From: a virus
Strand: one strand, 5' to 3'
IMG/VR virus record: IMGVR_UViG_3300017714_000171
Coordinates: 1 to 23,849 of that record
DNA length: 23,849 nucleotides
The first letter of the stretch is position 1; every line of letters begins with the position of its first letter. Shown one piece after another: positions 7,629 to 16,671 of the stretch. A program made the position numbers and the translations under genes. The notes beneath the pieces were generated by a model. The model saw only the letters and a list, made by a program, of their open reading frames with translations, ran no database searches and was not told the origin of the DNA.

Positions 7629-10600
7629 TTAATTACCTGCATTAGATTTTATAATAGCTGATACAGCTTCATCTTTATTATCTGTTAGTTTCTTTGTTAC
7701 AAATTCTGATATTGTTGTACCAGGTGATGTACTTCCTTCTGGTTTATCTGTATCAATTAATACATATGAAGCATCATCTACATATCTTCTTAATAAGAAG
7801 TGTTGTTCATTTGCAGCTGTAGACATTGAATCATTTAATAGAATTTTAAGTAATCCATCAGATTCTTCACTTGGTAATTTTACAGCTGAAATCATTCTAG
7901 TATAAGCTTCAGCTCCATTAAACCTAATTTCATCTCCTACTTCAACTGTAAAGTTTTGAATTATAGGATCAAATTCTGGTCTTGGATCATCTGTGCTATT
8001 TACATTTGATTGTTCCCAAGTTTGAACTTGTCTAGATCCATAAGCTGAAGATAAACCTAAAGATCCTGTTAACCATAATCTATCCCAGTTACTACCTGAA
8101 GTCCAATACATAGGATCTGAGGAACCATTTGGATTTATTTGGTTAATTGATGAGAAAGAATCATTAAATCCTGATCCCCCTGTTGCAGCATTAAAAACTT
8201 TTGTTGTACCTGATACACTAGCATCATAAATTACTTTTACTGTATCTCCACTTTCAAAGTTTTGGAATCCTGTATCTAAATTAAATACGTTGGTTACACT
8301 TCCACCCCCTCCAAAAGAATCTTGGGCTAAAATCATATCTTGTGTAGGAGTACCAGATGTCCAATTTTTAACAATATAAACTACAACTGTTCCTCCAGCT
8401 GAAAAAAATCTTAAACCTAATTGAGCTAAGAATTTAACGGGGGAATTTGTATCACTTGAAAATGTAAATGTATCCGTTGAATTAGACCATTGAGCATTAG
8501 CTAATGTATCATTATTCCAACTTGAATATAGATTTACCCCATTAGCAATAGTTGGAGTATTATCTACTGTATTTGTTGAACCAAACTGGTAATTGTTTAC
8601 AGTAAATGAACCAGTATCAAATTGTATGGAACCACTATTAGAACTTCCATATCCATTTGCTCCTGCAAATGTACTACCACTATCAGAATACAATAAAGCA
8701 TCAACTCTTGTACCACCTCTTATAATAGTTTTACCACCATTTAATTCATTCATAGGTGTTTCAAATCGTGTAGGATCATCTAAATTAATAAGTACTGTTT
8801 CTCCAGTTTGGAAAGAATTTTGGGTAATATATAAAGATGAACTATCAGGTGGAATAGTATTCCCATCCTGATCTACTAAAAATTGTACGTGAGCTAGTGT
8901 TTTATTGTTTAATTCTGGGGATGTACCATTAAAGAAATCACAATATGCAAAAAATGTTTTTTCTCTACTTACAGTAGGTAATTTACCAAATGTATTTTGA
9001 GAACTATAGGTAACCCCATCAGGTGCTGTTGTAGGAGCCCAAATATTAAATTTAGGGGAAGATGTTCTTGAACCATTATATCTAGGATTAATTTGACTTA
9101 ATGTAGTATAATTTGAATTTTGAACAGATGCAAAAGGTGCAGTACCATTTAAAATTGCTTCTTCATTTATTGCTGTATATTGGCTTGTGGCATAATCTAC
9201 ATCATAATATAATGTTCCTGGTCTATCTTTAGTAGCATTTCCTTGTAAAACATCACAATCTGAATTTAAAAAATCTCCTGGGGCGTTTGATTGGTAAACA
9301 TTATCAAATGGTGAACCTTGTCTATAATTTGGGGAAGATCCATTAGGTGAATCTTGATTAAAATCTGCTATAATACTATATCCATCCCACGTTTGAGTTC
9401 CCCCACCAAACATTGCTGGTTGTCCAATAACAAAAGAAGATTTTACTTGAGTATAATCATTGAAGACAAACCCAAAATAATATCTAACATCTGCATCTGT
9501 AGATTGGCTAATGGTTGCTTGAAAATTCGAATCATCATAAGGTGTAGCAACTAAACCTAAACTATGGGATGTTGAGGTATTTAATTTATAATATTGATTT
9601 AAAGGATCAGCTAATATTACTCTATTTTGTGGGTTATCTTCATAAAATCCTTTTGATTCTATTATACAAAATTGTACTTTTGCTTCGTTTGAACCCGAAT
9701 CCCACGATCCACTTCCTGCTAATGCAGTCCATCCTACATTTGCATTAAAATTAAAATTAGGGGGAACATAACCAGCTTGCATGTTTAACATGCTAGCATT
9801 AGTATAAAAATTATAAAATTCACCAAACTCAGGATTCCACAAACTGCTTGTTGGAAAATTTTGAGTTTCTCTAAAATTAAAATGAGCTGTACTACCACTA
9901 CCATTAGCCGCAGTTGATGTTACTGTATTTTGAGCACTTAAAGGAAAAAATGTTTTATTTTGGTAGTTAGGATCAGCAGTATAATTAATTAAAAAAGATT
10001 GGGTTGGAAATAATTCAGCATTTATATTAAACCTACCGCCTGTTTCTAATGTCATCCCCACACTAAAAGATCTATCTACATTAACATTATTTGTAAAAGT
10101 GGGAAATTGAGCAACATTACTTACTCGATAAAGTAAATCAGAACCTAAATCTGTTGGGGGTGCATCAAATTGATATACTACAGGTCCAATATCATCTGAA
10201 AGTGAAGAGAATGAATTTAATGAAAATAATTCATTAGTTAAAAATTCACCATCATTATTATATTTTGAAATTCTTATTAATTCAACCTGACCTCTAGTAC
10301 TACTATTACCCTTTCCATAGAAGTATGTATATCCATTAACCATAGGAGTATTAACAGGATCTGTAAATCTACTCTCATTTGTAACTGATGAAGTATTATT
10401 AAATATAGATGCTGTGAAAGCAATTGTGTTTGGTAATCCATGTAAATAAACAAAACATCCAGGACTCAATTCACCATCTTCTACAACATATTCAGATCCA
10501 CTATATTCACCATTATAAAATTCTTCTTGTTTAGAGTTAATAGTTTCAAATATACCTCCTATTGTATCTAAAGATTGTGTAAATGATTGGGTTAAGTTTG

Positions 10601-13600
10601 TAACTGGTATTCCTGATGGTAATTCTGTACCTATACTTTGTTCATATGGGTTATTTGCTATTTGATTATAAACATTTGGTCCACCACCAGCACCCCCTTT
10701 AATAGACCCAATTGAAACTGATCCACTAAGAGCTAAATCTTTAACATTATAATCAACCATTGTATCATCAGCTGATCCTGTACCTTGTACTCTTGCAATT
10801 TTAGTTGTTGGGTTTACTTTAACGTGTGGGTATCTACTTCTTTCAAGTAAATGTTGTTTAATAACAACCCCAGTTGATAAAGATGATTTAGCAGGAACAA
10901 AATCCTTAATCATTTTAAACAATGAATTATCAAAAAATCTAATAAGTCTTATATAATCAAAGGCATTATAATTTGATGTATATTTTTCAAAATATTCTCT
11001 TGAGAATTGAGTTAAATCTTGATAATCTGTTCTATAAGGAACATTTTCATTTTTAGTAAATTCGTAGAAATTTGGATTAGTACTTCTAGTATAGAAATTA
11101 TAACGATTATCTCCTATTTTTTCACCCAAATTAAAATAACCAATTTGTTCAATTATATCATCATTAATTTCATTTTGTGGAGAAAATGCAACCTCAATTG
11201 AATTAACATCTGGTGTAAATGATTGTGATAGAGGTAATTGTTGTTCAATACTTCTATATTGAGATAATACTTGATTACTACCACTTGGTAAAATTTGAGT
11301 TCCAACTTTTACTTTATCTGTAATTCTATTTCTAATACCTGCCGCTGGTTGATCTAAAAAGATATATTCAGTATTAGGTACAAATATTGGAGTAGTATTA
11401 TAAGCAAAATTACTATTACCTGATTGAAAAGATTGTGTTACTTCCCAAGACCCTGTGATTTTTGGGTGGATAGATTCAAGTGAACCTGAATCTAATTCTG
11501 AGCCTAAAGGTGCTCTAAATATTAATTCTAATGGAGATGAGTTTAATGTATTACCCTCTGATGAAAGAGGATTTTGAACATAATCATTAAATACAGACTC
11601 ACTTAAAGCTGGTTTATAATATCTAATTTCTTGTAAACTACCTGAAAAATATTCATTACTACCACTAGCAAATGTACTAGTTGCAGCATTTTCCCATAAA
11701 GTATTAACTTCTTGAATTGAGGAAGATGCTTGAAAACCTATGTATGAGGCATCATCTCCAATGTATATTTTATTTTTAGCATATAAATCATACCCAGTAC
11801 TACCACTATTAATTAATACTGACCACCAACCATCATCAAATAAAGGTAAGTAAACACTTGCACTAACTGTTAAATCTGTTGGGTCTGGGTATAATCTTAA
11901 ATATCCATAATCTTTATATGTACTAACTATTGAACCTGAATATGAACCTGAAGTTAATCCTGAATTTTCATATTCTAAGTTTAAAGCAATTCCATTATCT
12001 GTAGACCATAAAGATTGAGTAAAATGCTCTGTAGGTGCTCCATCACTTTTAAATCTAAATTCAACAGCACTTGGTCTACGATTTTCAGCTCCCCATGTAG
12101 AATTTACTTCAAAATTACTACTTACAAAATTTGAGCCTGATGTATAAAATCCATAATTAAATTTATTATACCAATAATCCCAATCGTTTGAATTATCTCT
12201 ATCTTTACCCCCAAATTCACTAACACGTAAAATTGTATTAGGTATACCATAAGAAGCAATTAAAGCTTTAATACCAGGTATAGTACCTTTTTTCTTAAGA
12301 AGATATGGTAAATTATGATATAAACGTTTATATATCGATTTATTAACGTCGTTTAATGGAGTAATAGCAGAAGATGCCGTTACATATGTAGTAATAAGTT
12401 CTGAACCTGTATACGGTAAAAGACTACCTGAAGGAGTAATACCTAAAAATGCTGAGTATAAATTATCTGATGAAAATTGGTTTTGGTAGATTTTTAAACC
12501 AAAATCTCTAACTGCTTGTGCTACTAAATCTTTAGAAATACCAAAATTTAATCTATTATCAGCATCAAATTTATTAGTAACATCTTTTAAATATATCCAA
12601 ATATTATCAAAATGTTGACCTAACATTTCTACAAATAATTGGTAAGGTTCATTTTGAGAATCATTTAAAACAAACTCGGGCATTGCATATAAAAGATTGT
12701 TTTCATTTTCAGCATCATATTGTGAAGCTGATAAAGCCATACCTCCATAGGGACCATAAGGAAATATATTATTAGGAATAATTGTACCTTCTACACTATT
12801 TCCAATCCAATTTAATACTTCAGTTGAACCTGTAGAGTATAATTTAAATGGGGGTTCTGCATTTTGTTTAGGCCATGCAGTACTACTACTTTCATAATAT
12901 AAATAATATTCATAACCATCAAAGTTTTTAATAATATTATCTATTCTATGTTGTGAAGCTGCTTTACTTTCTGATATATAAAATGATGCTGATGTATCTC
13001 CAGTTATTTTAAAATCAAAATTGATTAAATCATTAGTATTATCCTCAATTTGAGATACTTTAGTATAAAAATTTAATAATCTCTGTTCAGCCGAACTATA
13101 TTGAATAAAATTGTTAAAATCTGTATAATCAACATTAATTGATATTCCTTTTTCATCTAATAAACTATTAACTTGTTGGAATGAACTTGTTAAATTTGTA
13201 GCAATAATGTCATTTATAGAACCTAAATCTGTAGAATTATTAATTTCACTTTGAATTTGGAGATTTGTATTAGGTCCTTTTAAGAATGGAACACTATCAA
13301 TTTCTTCAATTGGTGATATTAAATTTACATTATAAGCTACAGGATCTGAAATTTTTAAAGTTACCCAACAAGTTGATTTTGTATTAAATGATGGGGGTAA
13401 TGGTTCGTATAATTTAATTACAATTGATCCTTCATATAAAACAGCATTAACAGCTATTATAATTTGATTATCACCAAAATTTAAGTAAAATTCATTAAAA
13501 TAATCTTCTCCTTCTAAACTTTCTTTAAATGATGGAAATGCTTCTAAAGCACCTTGAATAACATTACTTTCTAATTTTATTTCAGTTCTATCTGTTGATA

Positions 13601-13961
13601 ACTCTGAAATGTAGAATGTATTATTAACATCACTATTTAGTTGGTTTTGGAAAAAATTATAAACTACATTATATTGTCCTACATCATACCCTGTATTAAT
13701 TAAGTCTTCTTCAGGATGAAGATCCATTGTTGAAAAACCTCCTAAATTTGTAATTGAAGGATCTTCTGTAAATGAATAACCTGGGAAGTTATAATTTGAG
13801 GATAATAAATTAGAATTAGCATCATATATAAAATATTCAACTAAACTTCCACTAGGTTCAAATATTGAAGTCACTTCAAAATTTGGAACAATATCATAAT
13901 CTTCAAAAGTATAATCTTGAATCGCAAACTTATCTGGGGATATTTGGGTAATTGTTGACAT
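7629..13961 (-). CDS. Giant tail/baseplate structural protein with LamG-like domain
   Basis: A 2110-aa protein, the largest in the window. The first ~500 residues are mostly beta with Asn-rich segments. Around 545-590 is a helical motif, KRLYHNLPYLLKKKG and GIKALIASYGIP, ending in RVSEFGGKD, which I recall as conserved in large structural proteins of marine T4-like phages. Residues ~615-795 look like a concanavalin A/LamG jelly roll (EFRFKSDG, GWWSVLINS, YIG, FSGSLQEIRYY), a fold that often binds glycans. Around 1000-1045 comes RLIRFFDNSLFKMIKDFVP and SLSTGVVIKQHLLER, another block I recall from the same family. The remaining ~1000 residues are Ser/Gly/Asn-rich beta repeats. Size and position downstream of gp25/gp6 suggest a baseplate wedge (gp7-like position) or a fibre-bearing tail protein. 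It follows the 141-aa gene by 3 bp. The structural role is confident, the T4 equivalent is not. Confidence 0.75.
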   Translation of the reverse strand: MSTITQISPDKFAIQDYTFEDYDIVPNFEVTSIFEPSGSLVEYFIYDANSNLLSSNYNFPGYSFTEDPSITNLGGFSTMDLHPEEDLINTGYDVGQYNVVYNFFQNQLNSDVNNTFYISELSTDRTEIKLESNVIQGALEAFPSFKESLEGEDYFNEFYLNFGDNQIIIAVNAVLYEGSIVIKLYEPLPPSFNTKSTCWVTLKISDPVAYNVNLISPIEEIDSVPFLKGPNTNLQIQSEINNSTDLGSINDIIATNLTSSFQQVNSLLDEKGISINVDYTDFNNFIQYSSAEQRLLNFYTKVSQIEDNTNDLINFDFKITGDTSASFYISESKAASQHRIDNIIKNFDGYEYYLYYESSSTAWPKQNAEPPFKLYSTGSTEVLNWIGNSVEGTIIPNNIFPYGPYGGMALSASQYDAENENNLLYAMPEFVLNDSQNEPYQLFVEMLGQHFDNIWIYLKDVTNKFDADNRLNFGISKDLVAQAVRDFGLKIYQNQFSSDNLYSAFLGITPSGSLLPYTGSELITTYVTASSAITPLNDVNKSIYKRLYHNLPYLLKKKGTIPGIKALIASYGIPNTILRVSEFGGKDRDNSNDWDYWYNKFNYGFYTSGSNFVSSNFEVNSTWGAENRRPSAVEFRFKSDGAPTEHFTQSLWSTDNGIALNLEYENSGLTSGSYSGSIVSTYKDYGYLRLYPDPTDLTVSASVYLPLFDDGWWSVLINSGSTGYDLYAKNKIYIGDDASYIGFQASSSIQEVNTLWENAATSTFASGSNEYFSGSLQEIRYYKPALSESVFNDYVQNPLSSEGNTLNSSPLELIFRAPLGSELDSGSLESIHPKITGSWEVTQSFQSGNSNFAYNTTPIFVPNTEYIFLDQPAAGIRNRITDKVKVGTQILPSGSNQVLSQYRSIEQQLPLSQSFTPDVNSIEVAFSPQNEINDDIIEQIGYFNLGEKIGDNRYNFYTRSTNPNFYEFTKNENVPYRTDYQDLTQFSREYFEKYTSNYNAFDYIRLIRFFDNSLFKMIKDFVPAKSSLSTGVVIKQHLLERSRYPHVKVNPTTKIARVQGTGSADDTMVDYNVKDLALSGSVSIGSIKGGAGGGPNVYNQIANNPYEQSIGTELPSGIPVTNLTQSFTQSLDTIGGIFETINSKQEEFYNGEYSGSEYVVEDGELSPGCFVYLHGLPNTIAFTASIFNNTSSVTNESRFTDPVNTPMVNGYTYFYGKGNSSTRGQVELIRISKYNNDGEFLTNELFSLNSFSSLSDDIGPVVYQFDAPPTDLGSDLLYRVSNVAQFPTFTNNVNVDRSFSVGMTLETGGRFNINAELFPTQSFLINYTADPNYQNKTFFPLSAQNTVTSTAANGSGSTAHFNFRETQNFPTSSLWNPEFGEFYNFYTNASMLNMQAGYVPPNFNFNANVGWTALAGSGSWDSGSNEAKVQFCIIESKGFYEDNPQNRVILADPLNQYYKLNTSTSHSLGLVATPYDDSNFQATISQSTDADVRYYFGFVFNDYTQVKSSFVIGQPAMFGGGTQTWDGYSIIADFNQDSPNGSSPNYRQGSPFDNVYQSNAPGDFLNSDCDVLQGNATKDRPGTLYYDVDYATSQYTAINEEAILNGTAPFASVQNSNYTTLSQINPRYNGSRTSSPKFNIWAPTTAPDGVTYSSQNTFGKLPTVSREKTFFAYCDFFNGTSPELNNKTLAHVQFLVDQDGNTIPPDSSSLYITQNSFQTGETVLINLDDPTRFETPMNELNGGKTIIRGGTRVDALLYSDSGSTFAGANGYGSSNSGSIQFDTGSFTVNNYQFGSTNTVDNTPTIANGVNLYSSWNNDTLANAQWSNSTDTFTFSSDTNSPVKFLAQLGLRFFSAGGTVVVYIVKNWTSGTPTQDMILAQDSFGGGGSVTNVFNLDTGFQNFESGDTVKVIYDASVSGTTKVFNAATGGSGFNDSFSSINQINPNGSSDPMYWTSGSNWDRLWLTGSLGLSSAYGSRQVQTWEQSNVNSTDDPRPEFDPIIQNFTVEVGDEIRFNGAEAYTRMISAVKLPSEESDGLLKILLNDSMSTAANEQHFLLRRYVDDASYVLIDTDKPEGSTSPGTTISEFVTKKLTDNKDEAVSAIIKSNAGN

Positions 13962-13964
13962 ATA

Positions 13965-14390
13965 TTATGATCGATTTCTTGTTTCTCCTTTTAAAGTTGC
14001 AAGGGGGTCTTGTACTATAATTTGTCTTGCTTCTAAATTTTGAGTATTAGTATTTGCTAATTCTAATTGTAAATCTAATTTTTCTTCATTTAATGTTAAT
14101 ATTTCTTGTCTTAATGAAGCAATTTCATCTAATAAAGCTTGAATTTCTGCATTTATTTTATCGTAATTAATATACTCACCACTAGTCTCAACTAAATAAG
14201 TATGAGAATTAGTAGCACCTTCTTTTGGGATTTCATAAAATAACCTATCATATTCAGCAAAAAATTCATCCACATTCATAGCAGGAACCTCCACGGGAGT
14301 TGGAGGTATAAGCTGTGTGAAAGAAGTATCTACTGTTTTTAAAAAATCTTCTTTATTAAAAACATTTTTATTTAGGTCAAGTCTTTTCAT
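13965..14390 (-). CDS. Small coiled-coil virion-associated protein
   Basis: A 141-aa protein. Residues ~42-75 are aromatic and acidic (EFFAEYDRLFYEIP, then SHTYLVETSGEYINYD). Residues ~76-122 show a clean heptad pattern of Leu/Ile (EIQALLDEI, LRQEILTLNEEKLDLQLELA), so it should form a parallel coiled coil. There is no membrane segment or catalytic motif. It overlaps the 395-aa gene by 1 bp (TAATG) and precedes the giant protein by 3 bp, a tight arrangement suggesting stoichiometric coupling. It may be an adaptor, or a chaperone for the giant protein, as small coiled-coil proteins often sit beside tail-fibre genes. I do not recognise a T4 equivalent. Confidence 0.6.
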   Translation of the reverse strand: MKRLDLNKNVFNKEDFLKTVDTSFTQLIPPTPVEVPAMNVDEFFAEYDRLFYEIPKEGATNSHTYLVETSGEYINYDKINAEIQALLDEIASLRQEILTLNEEKLDLQLELANTNTQNLEARQIIVQDPLATLKGETRNRS

Positions 14391-15577
14391 TATCCGTTAA
14401 TTACTTTAAAGTAATATTTATTATCTAAAACATATTCATTTCCTCCTAAACTACTTGATATTAAAATTTTATAATATCTTTCAGGTTCTAAACCATCCAT
14501 GTAAATATCAAAATATCCAGAAGATGAATCAGCACTTATTCTAGTATAAGTGGGGTCGAAATTAACAACAAATAAGTTGGTATCCAAGTCTTTTATAGCA
14601 TAAGTTGAACCTTCTGGGAGGTAGTAATTTTCTGTGTATATTGATGCTGTTTGAAACACAACATCAGGATATTCAGGACGTGAATTTACTCTAAATCTAT
14701 TTACAGCATTTTGGTTAAATTGTCCTGGATTTTGTGCTATTGAAACATAAGGGGTTGATGAAGTAAGAATTGATTGAGAACCTGTGTCAGGTAACCATGA
14801 AAAATCATCCCATCTAAATTCTAATTGAGGTGGGTATATAGTTGAAGTATCAACTGTAAAATATTTTAATTCAGGTTGAACATCAAAACTTGATACAAAT
14901 TCTTGACTTCCTGTAAGTTTAACTAAAAACCCATTATTTGGAATTGCCGAACCCGTATTATTAACACCTGCAAATTGATATACTAATTCTGTTACATCTT
15001 GAGTTACATCTAAATCACTTCTAAAATTAAAAGTAACTGATGAGGATAAATCCCAACCATGGGCTGTTGAACCATTTGTTGTTTCAGTATACCAAACACC
15101 ACCACCGGCTTCAACTGAGCTTGTAACAAATGATCCTGTGTAGTTACCATAAGCATTTGTAAATGGATCCCCAGCAGGTAACCATCTTGTTGAGCCTGAG
15201 TATCCGGCCCAAATCCAACTACACCCATTAGTTGTTAAAGGTGAATCTAAATAAAGACCAGTACCCATATCCCAAGGTTTAGCTAATACATGAATATCAA
15301 TTGTAGTATTAAATGCTAACCCTGTTGCTTTAGATGAAAATAAATTCAAATATGCTTTCCAAGATGTACCTGCATTATCATCTATTAAGTTATCAAGTAC
15401 ATTTCCTACTTCTGTGTTATTAAATTGTATTAAAAAACGAGATACTTGAGGGTTTGGGGTAGTTGGAGCAAAAGCAGTAGCCGTAGATTCCATTTGAGAA
15501 TCTAGACCTGTATTCATTTGTGGAAATAATGAATATAACGTTGCGTCTTTTTCCGGAAATAATTTATATACTGCCAT
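14390..15577 (-). CDS. Virion structural protein with DNRLRE/CBM96-like N-terminus
   Basis: A 395-aa beta-rich protein. Its first residues, AVYKLFPEKDATLYS and then MNTGLDSQME, followed by SRFLIQFN, follow the pattern of DNRLRE/CBM96-type jelly-roll domains (D-A-T-L/I-Y ... N-x-G ... RxLIxFD). The middle is aromatic and Gly/Ser-rich (CSWIWAGYSGSTRWLPAGDPF), and the C-terminal ~100 residues, including GLEPERYYKILISSS, look like a fibronectin- or Ig-like beta domain. No catalytic residues are evident. It starts 13 bp after the 350-aa repeat protein with an A-rich leader and ends in a TAATG overlap. The setting, between gp6-like and the giant tail protein, fits a baseplate wedge or fibre-attachment protein (gp8-like position), but I cannot assign the homologue. 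Confidence 0.6.
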   Translation of the reverse strand: MAVYKLFPEKDATLYSLFPQMNTGLDSQMESTATAFAPTTPNPQVSRFLIQFNNTEVGNVLDNLIDDNAGTSWKAYLNLFSSKATGLAFNTTIDIHVLAKPWDMGTGLYLDSPLTTNGCSWIWAGYSGSTRWLPAGDPFTNAYGNYTGSFVTSSVEAGGGVWYTETTNGSTAHGWDLSSSVTFNFRSDLDVTQDVTELVYQFAGVNNTGSAIPNNGFLVKLTGSQEFVSSFDVQPELKYFTVDTSTIYPPQLEFRWDDFSWLPDTGSQSILTSSTPYVSIAQNPGQFNQNAVNRFRVNSRPEYPDVVFQTASIYTENYYLPEGSTYAIKDLDTNLFVVNFDPTYTRISADSSSGYFDIYMDGLEPERYYKILISSSLGGNEYVLDNKYYFKVING

Positions 15578-15590
15578 TGTTTATTTTTTA

Positions 15591-16643
15591 TTAAATTGTT
15601 GCGTCATATCCTTTTTCTTCATTGCTTTCAACAATATTATTTTTTGGAGTAAAAGGTACTGAATTTACATTTTGGGCTGATCCTATAGGGGTTAAATCTA
15701 AACCACCAGCTTCAAAATAAGGATTTTGAGGAGTATATGTATGTAATGTTTGAGTAATTACTCCTCCTCCCTGGCCATTCATACCTGCAATACTTCCAAC
15801 TCCTAAACCTCCAGCACGTGTTACTGTATATTGTCCTGAATTAAAGGATTTTTTAGATTGATCTACTATTCTACGAGGACCTCCTGAACCTCCTTGTTCT
15901 GTTCCTGCTTCATCTGAAGCTATATCTAATGCTGTAATTTTAAGTGAGCCTAAATCTTTAACTTCTCCCCCAGGTTCTACTTTTACTAAATCTGATTCTT
16001 GTTCACCTGGAGTTATATATCCTTGTCCTTTTTTAGGGGTATATTGAGGTTGGAATCCTTTTTTACCACCACCACTTATTCCAACAATTGCAGGGTCATT
16101 ATTTTCTAAATCTAAATCCCCATCAAATGCATCGGTAAGAGTTGGAAGAGTTGGGTCTGTGGTAGGATATAATTTACCTCCTGTTTTACTACCTTGCTCA
16201 CTATTTACAAATTCATTAGCATTTGGTCCCCAGTTTTGCACAAAAGTTGAATTTCTTCCATTTGTTTTAGGGAAAAATGTTTTAGGGTCAGTTTCAATAT
16301 CTAATTGATCAGGACCATCAAAAGCAGCATCATCAAGTAAACCATTATGGGCTGGGCTATTAATGAATTCATCTGTAGGGGTATAATTTTGGTTATGATT
16401 ATATAATGGAACATTTTTGGGACCATTATTTTCTAAATCTAAACCTTCAATTCCATCAAACCCTTCATCTTTTAATAAACCTGTACTTTTATCTCCTTCA
16501 GGGCTATCTTTAAATTTATTTTGGGGAGTATAAGTATGTTGATGCCCATAATTACTAGCATTAATAGGACCACCAGATGGTGCTCCATCTTCTAAGTCGA
16601 AATTTGTTTTATCAAAGCTATGTAATAATTCTATAAAGGGCAT
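15591..16643 (-). CDS. Low-complexity repeat protein in the baseplate operon
   Basis: A 350-aa protein rich in Gly, Asn, Pro, Asp and Thr, probably largely disordered. Two short motifs alternate. The first is an acidic (F/L)D(L/I)E motif, often preceded by FDG, at residues 15-20, 68-75, 114-120 and 177-184, with weaker copies at 239 and 315. The second is Y-T-P, usually followed by a short polar stretch and then F/Y, at 38-40, 87-89, 201-203 and 303-305, with variants WGP (138-140) and FTP (331-333). That gives about six of each. There is no membrane segment or enzyme motif. It leads a unit, 12 nt after a TAATATTTATAA copy, and is followed by structural genes. A role as linear-motif scaffold or connector in a sixfold baseplate is plausible, but this is only inference. 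I do not recognise the family. Confidence 0.6.
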   Translation of the reverse strand: MPFIELLHSFDKTNFDLEDGAPSGGPINASNYGHQHTYTPQNKFKDSPEGDKSTGLLKDEGFDGIEGLDLENNGPKNVPLYNHNQNYTPTDEFINSPAHNGLLDDAAFDGPDQLDIETDPKTFFPKTNGRNSTFVQNWGPNANEFVNSEQGSKTGGKLYPTTDPTLPTLTDAFDGDLDLENNDPAIVGISGGGKKGFQPQYTPKKGQGYITPGEQESDLVKVEPGGEVKDLGSLKITALDIASDEAGTEQGGSGGPRRIVDQSKKSFNSGQYTVTRAGGLGVGSIAGMNGQGGGVITQTLHTYTPQNPYFEAGGLDLTPIGSAQNVNSVPFTPKNNIVESNEEKGYDATI

Positions 16644-16655
16644 ATTTTTATTTAA

Positions 16656-16667
16656 TTATAAATATTA
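16656..16667 (-). promoter_or_regulatory. Putative late promoter motif upstream of the repeat-protein gene
   Basis: Coding strand TAATATTTATAA followed by T, 12 nt before the ATG at 16643, in the 28-bp gap after the gp6-like stop. It is an exact copy of the four other intergenic motifs. Function is inferred. Confidence 0.6.
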
Positions 16668-16671
16668 AAAA

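Noticed and set aside
15010-15228. 72-aa minus-strand frame inside the 395-aa structural gene
   Set aside because: Out of frame within a longer gene, with low-complexity Gln/Leu/Val sequence and no domain; judged a shadow.
7629-15577. Recurring GAACCTGAA/TTCAGGTTC strings as a DNA repeat family
   Set aside because: They encode frequent Ser-Gly-Ser tripeptides in beta-rich structural proteins with similar codon use; protein composition explains them without a DNA-level repeat.
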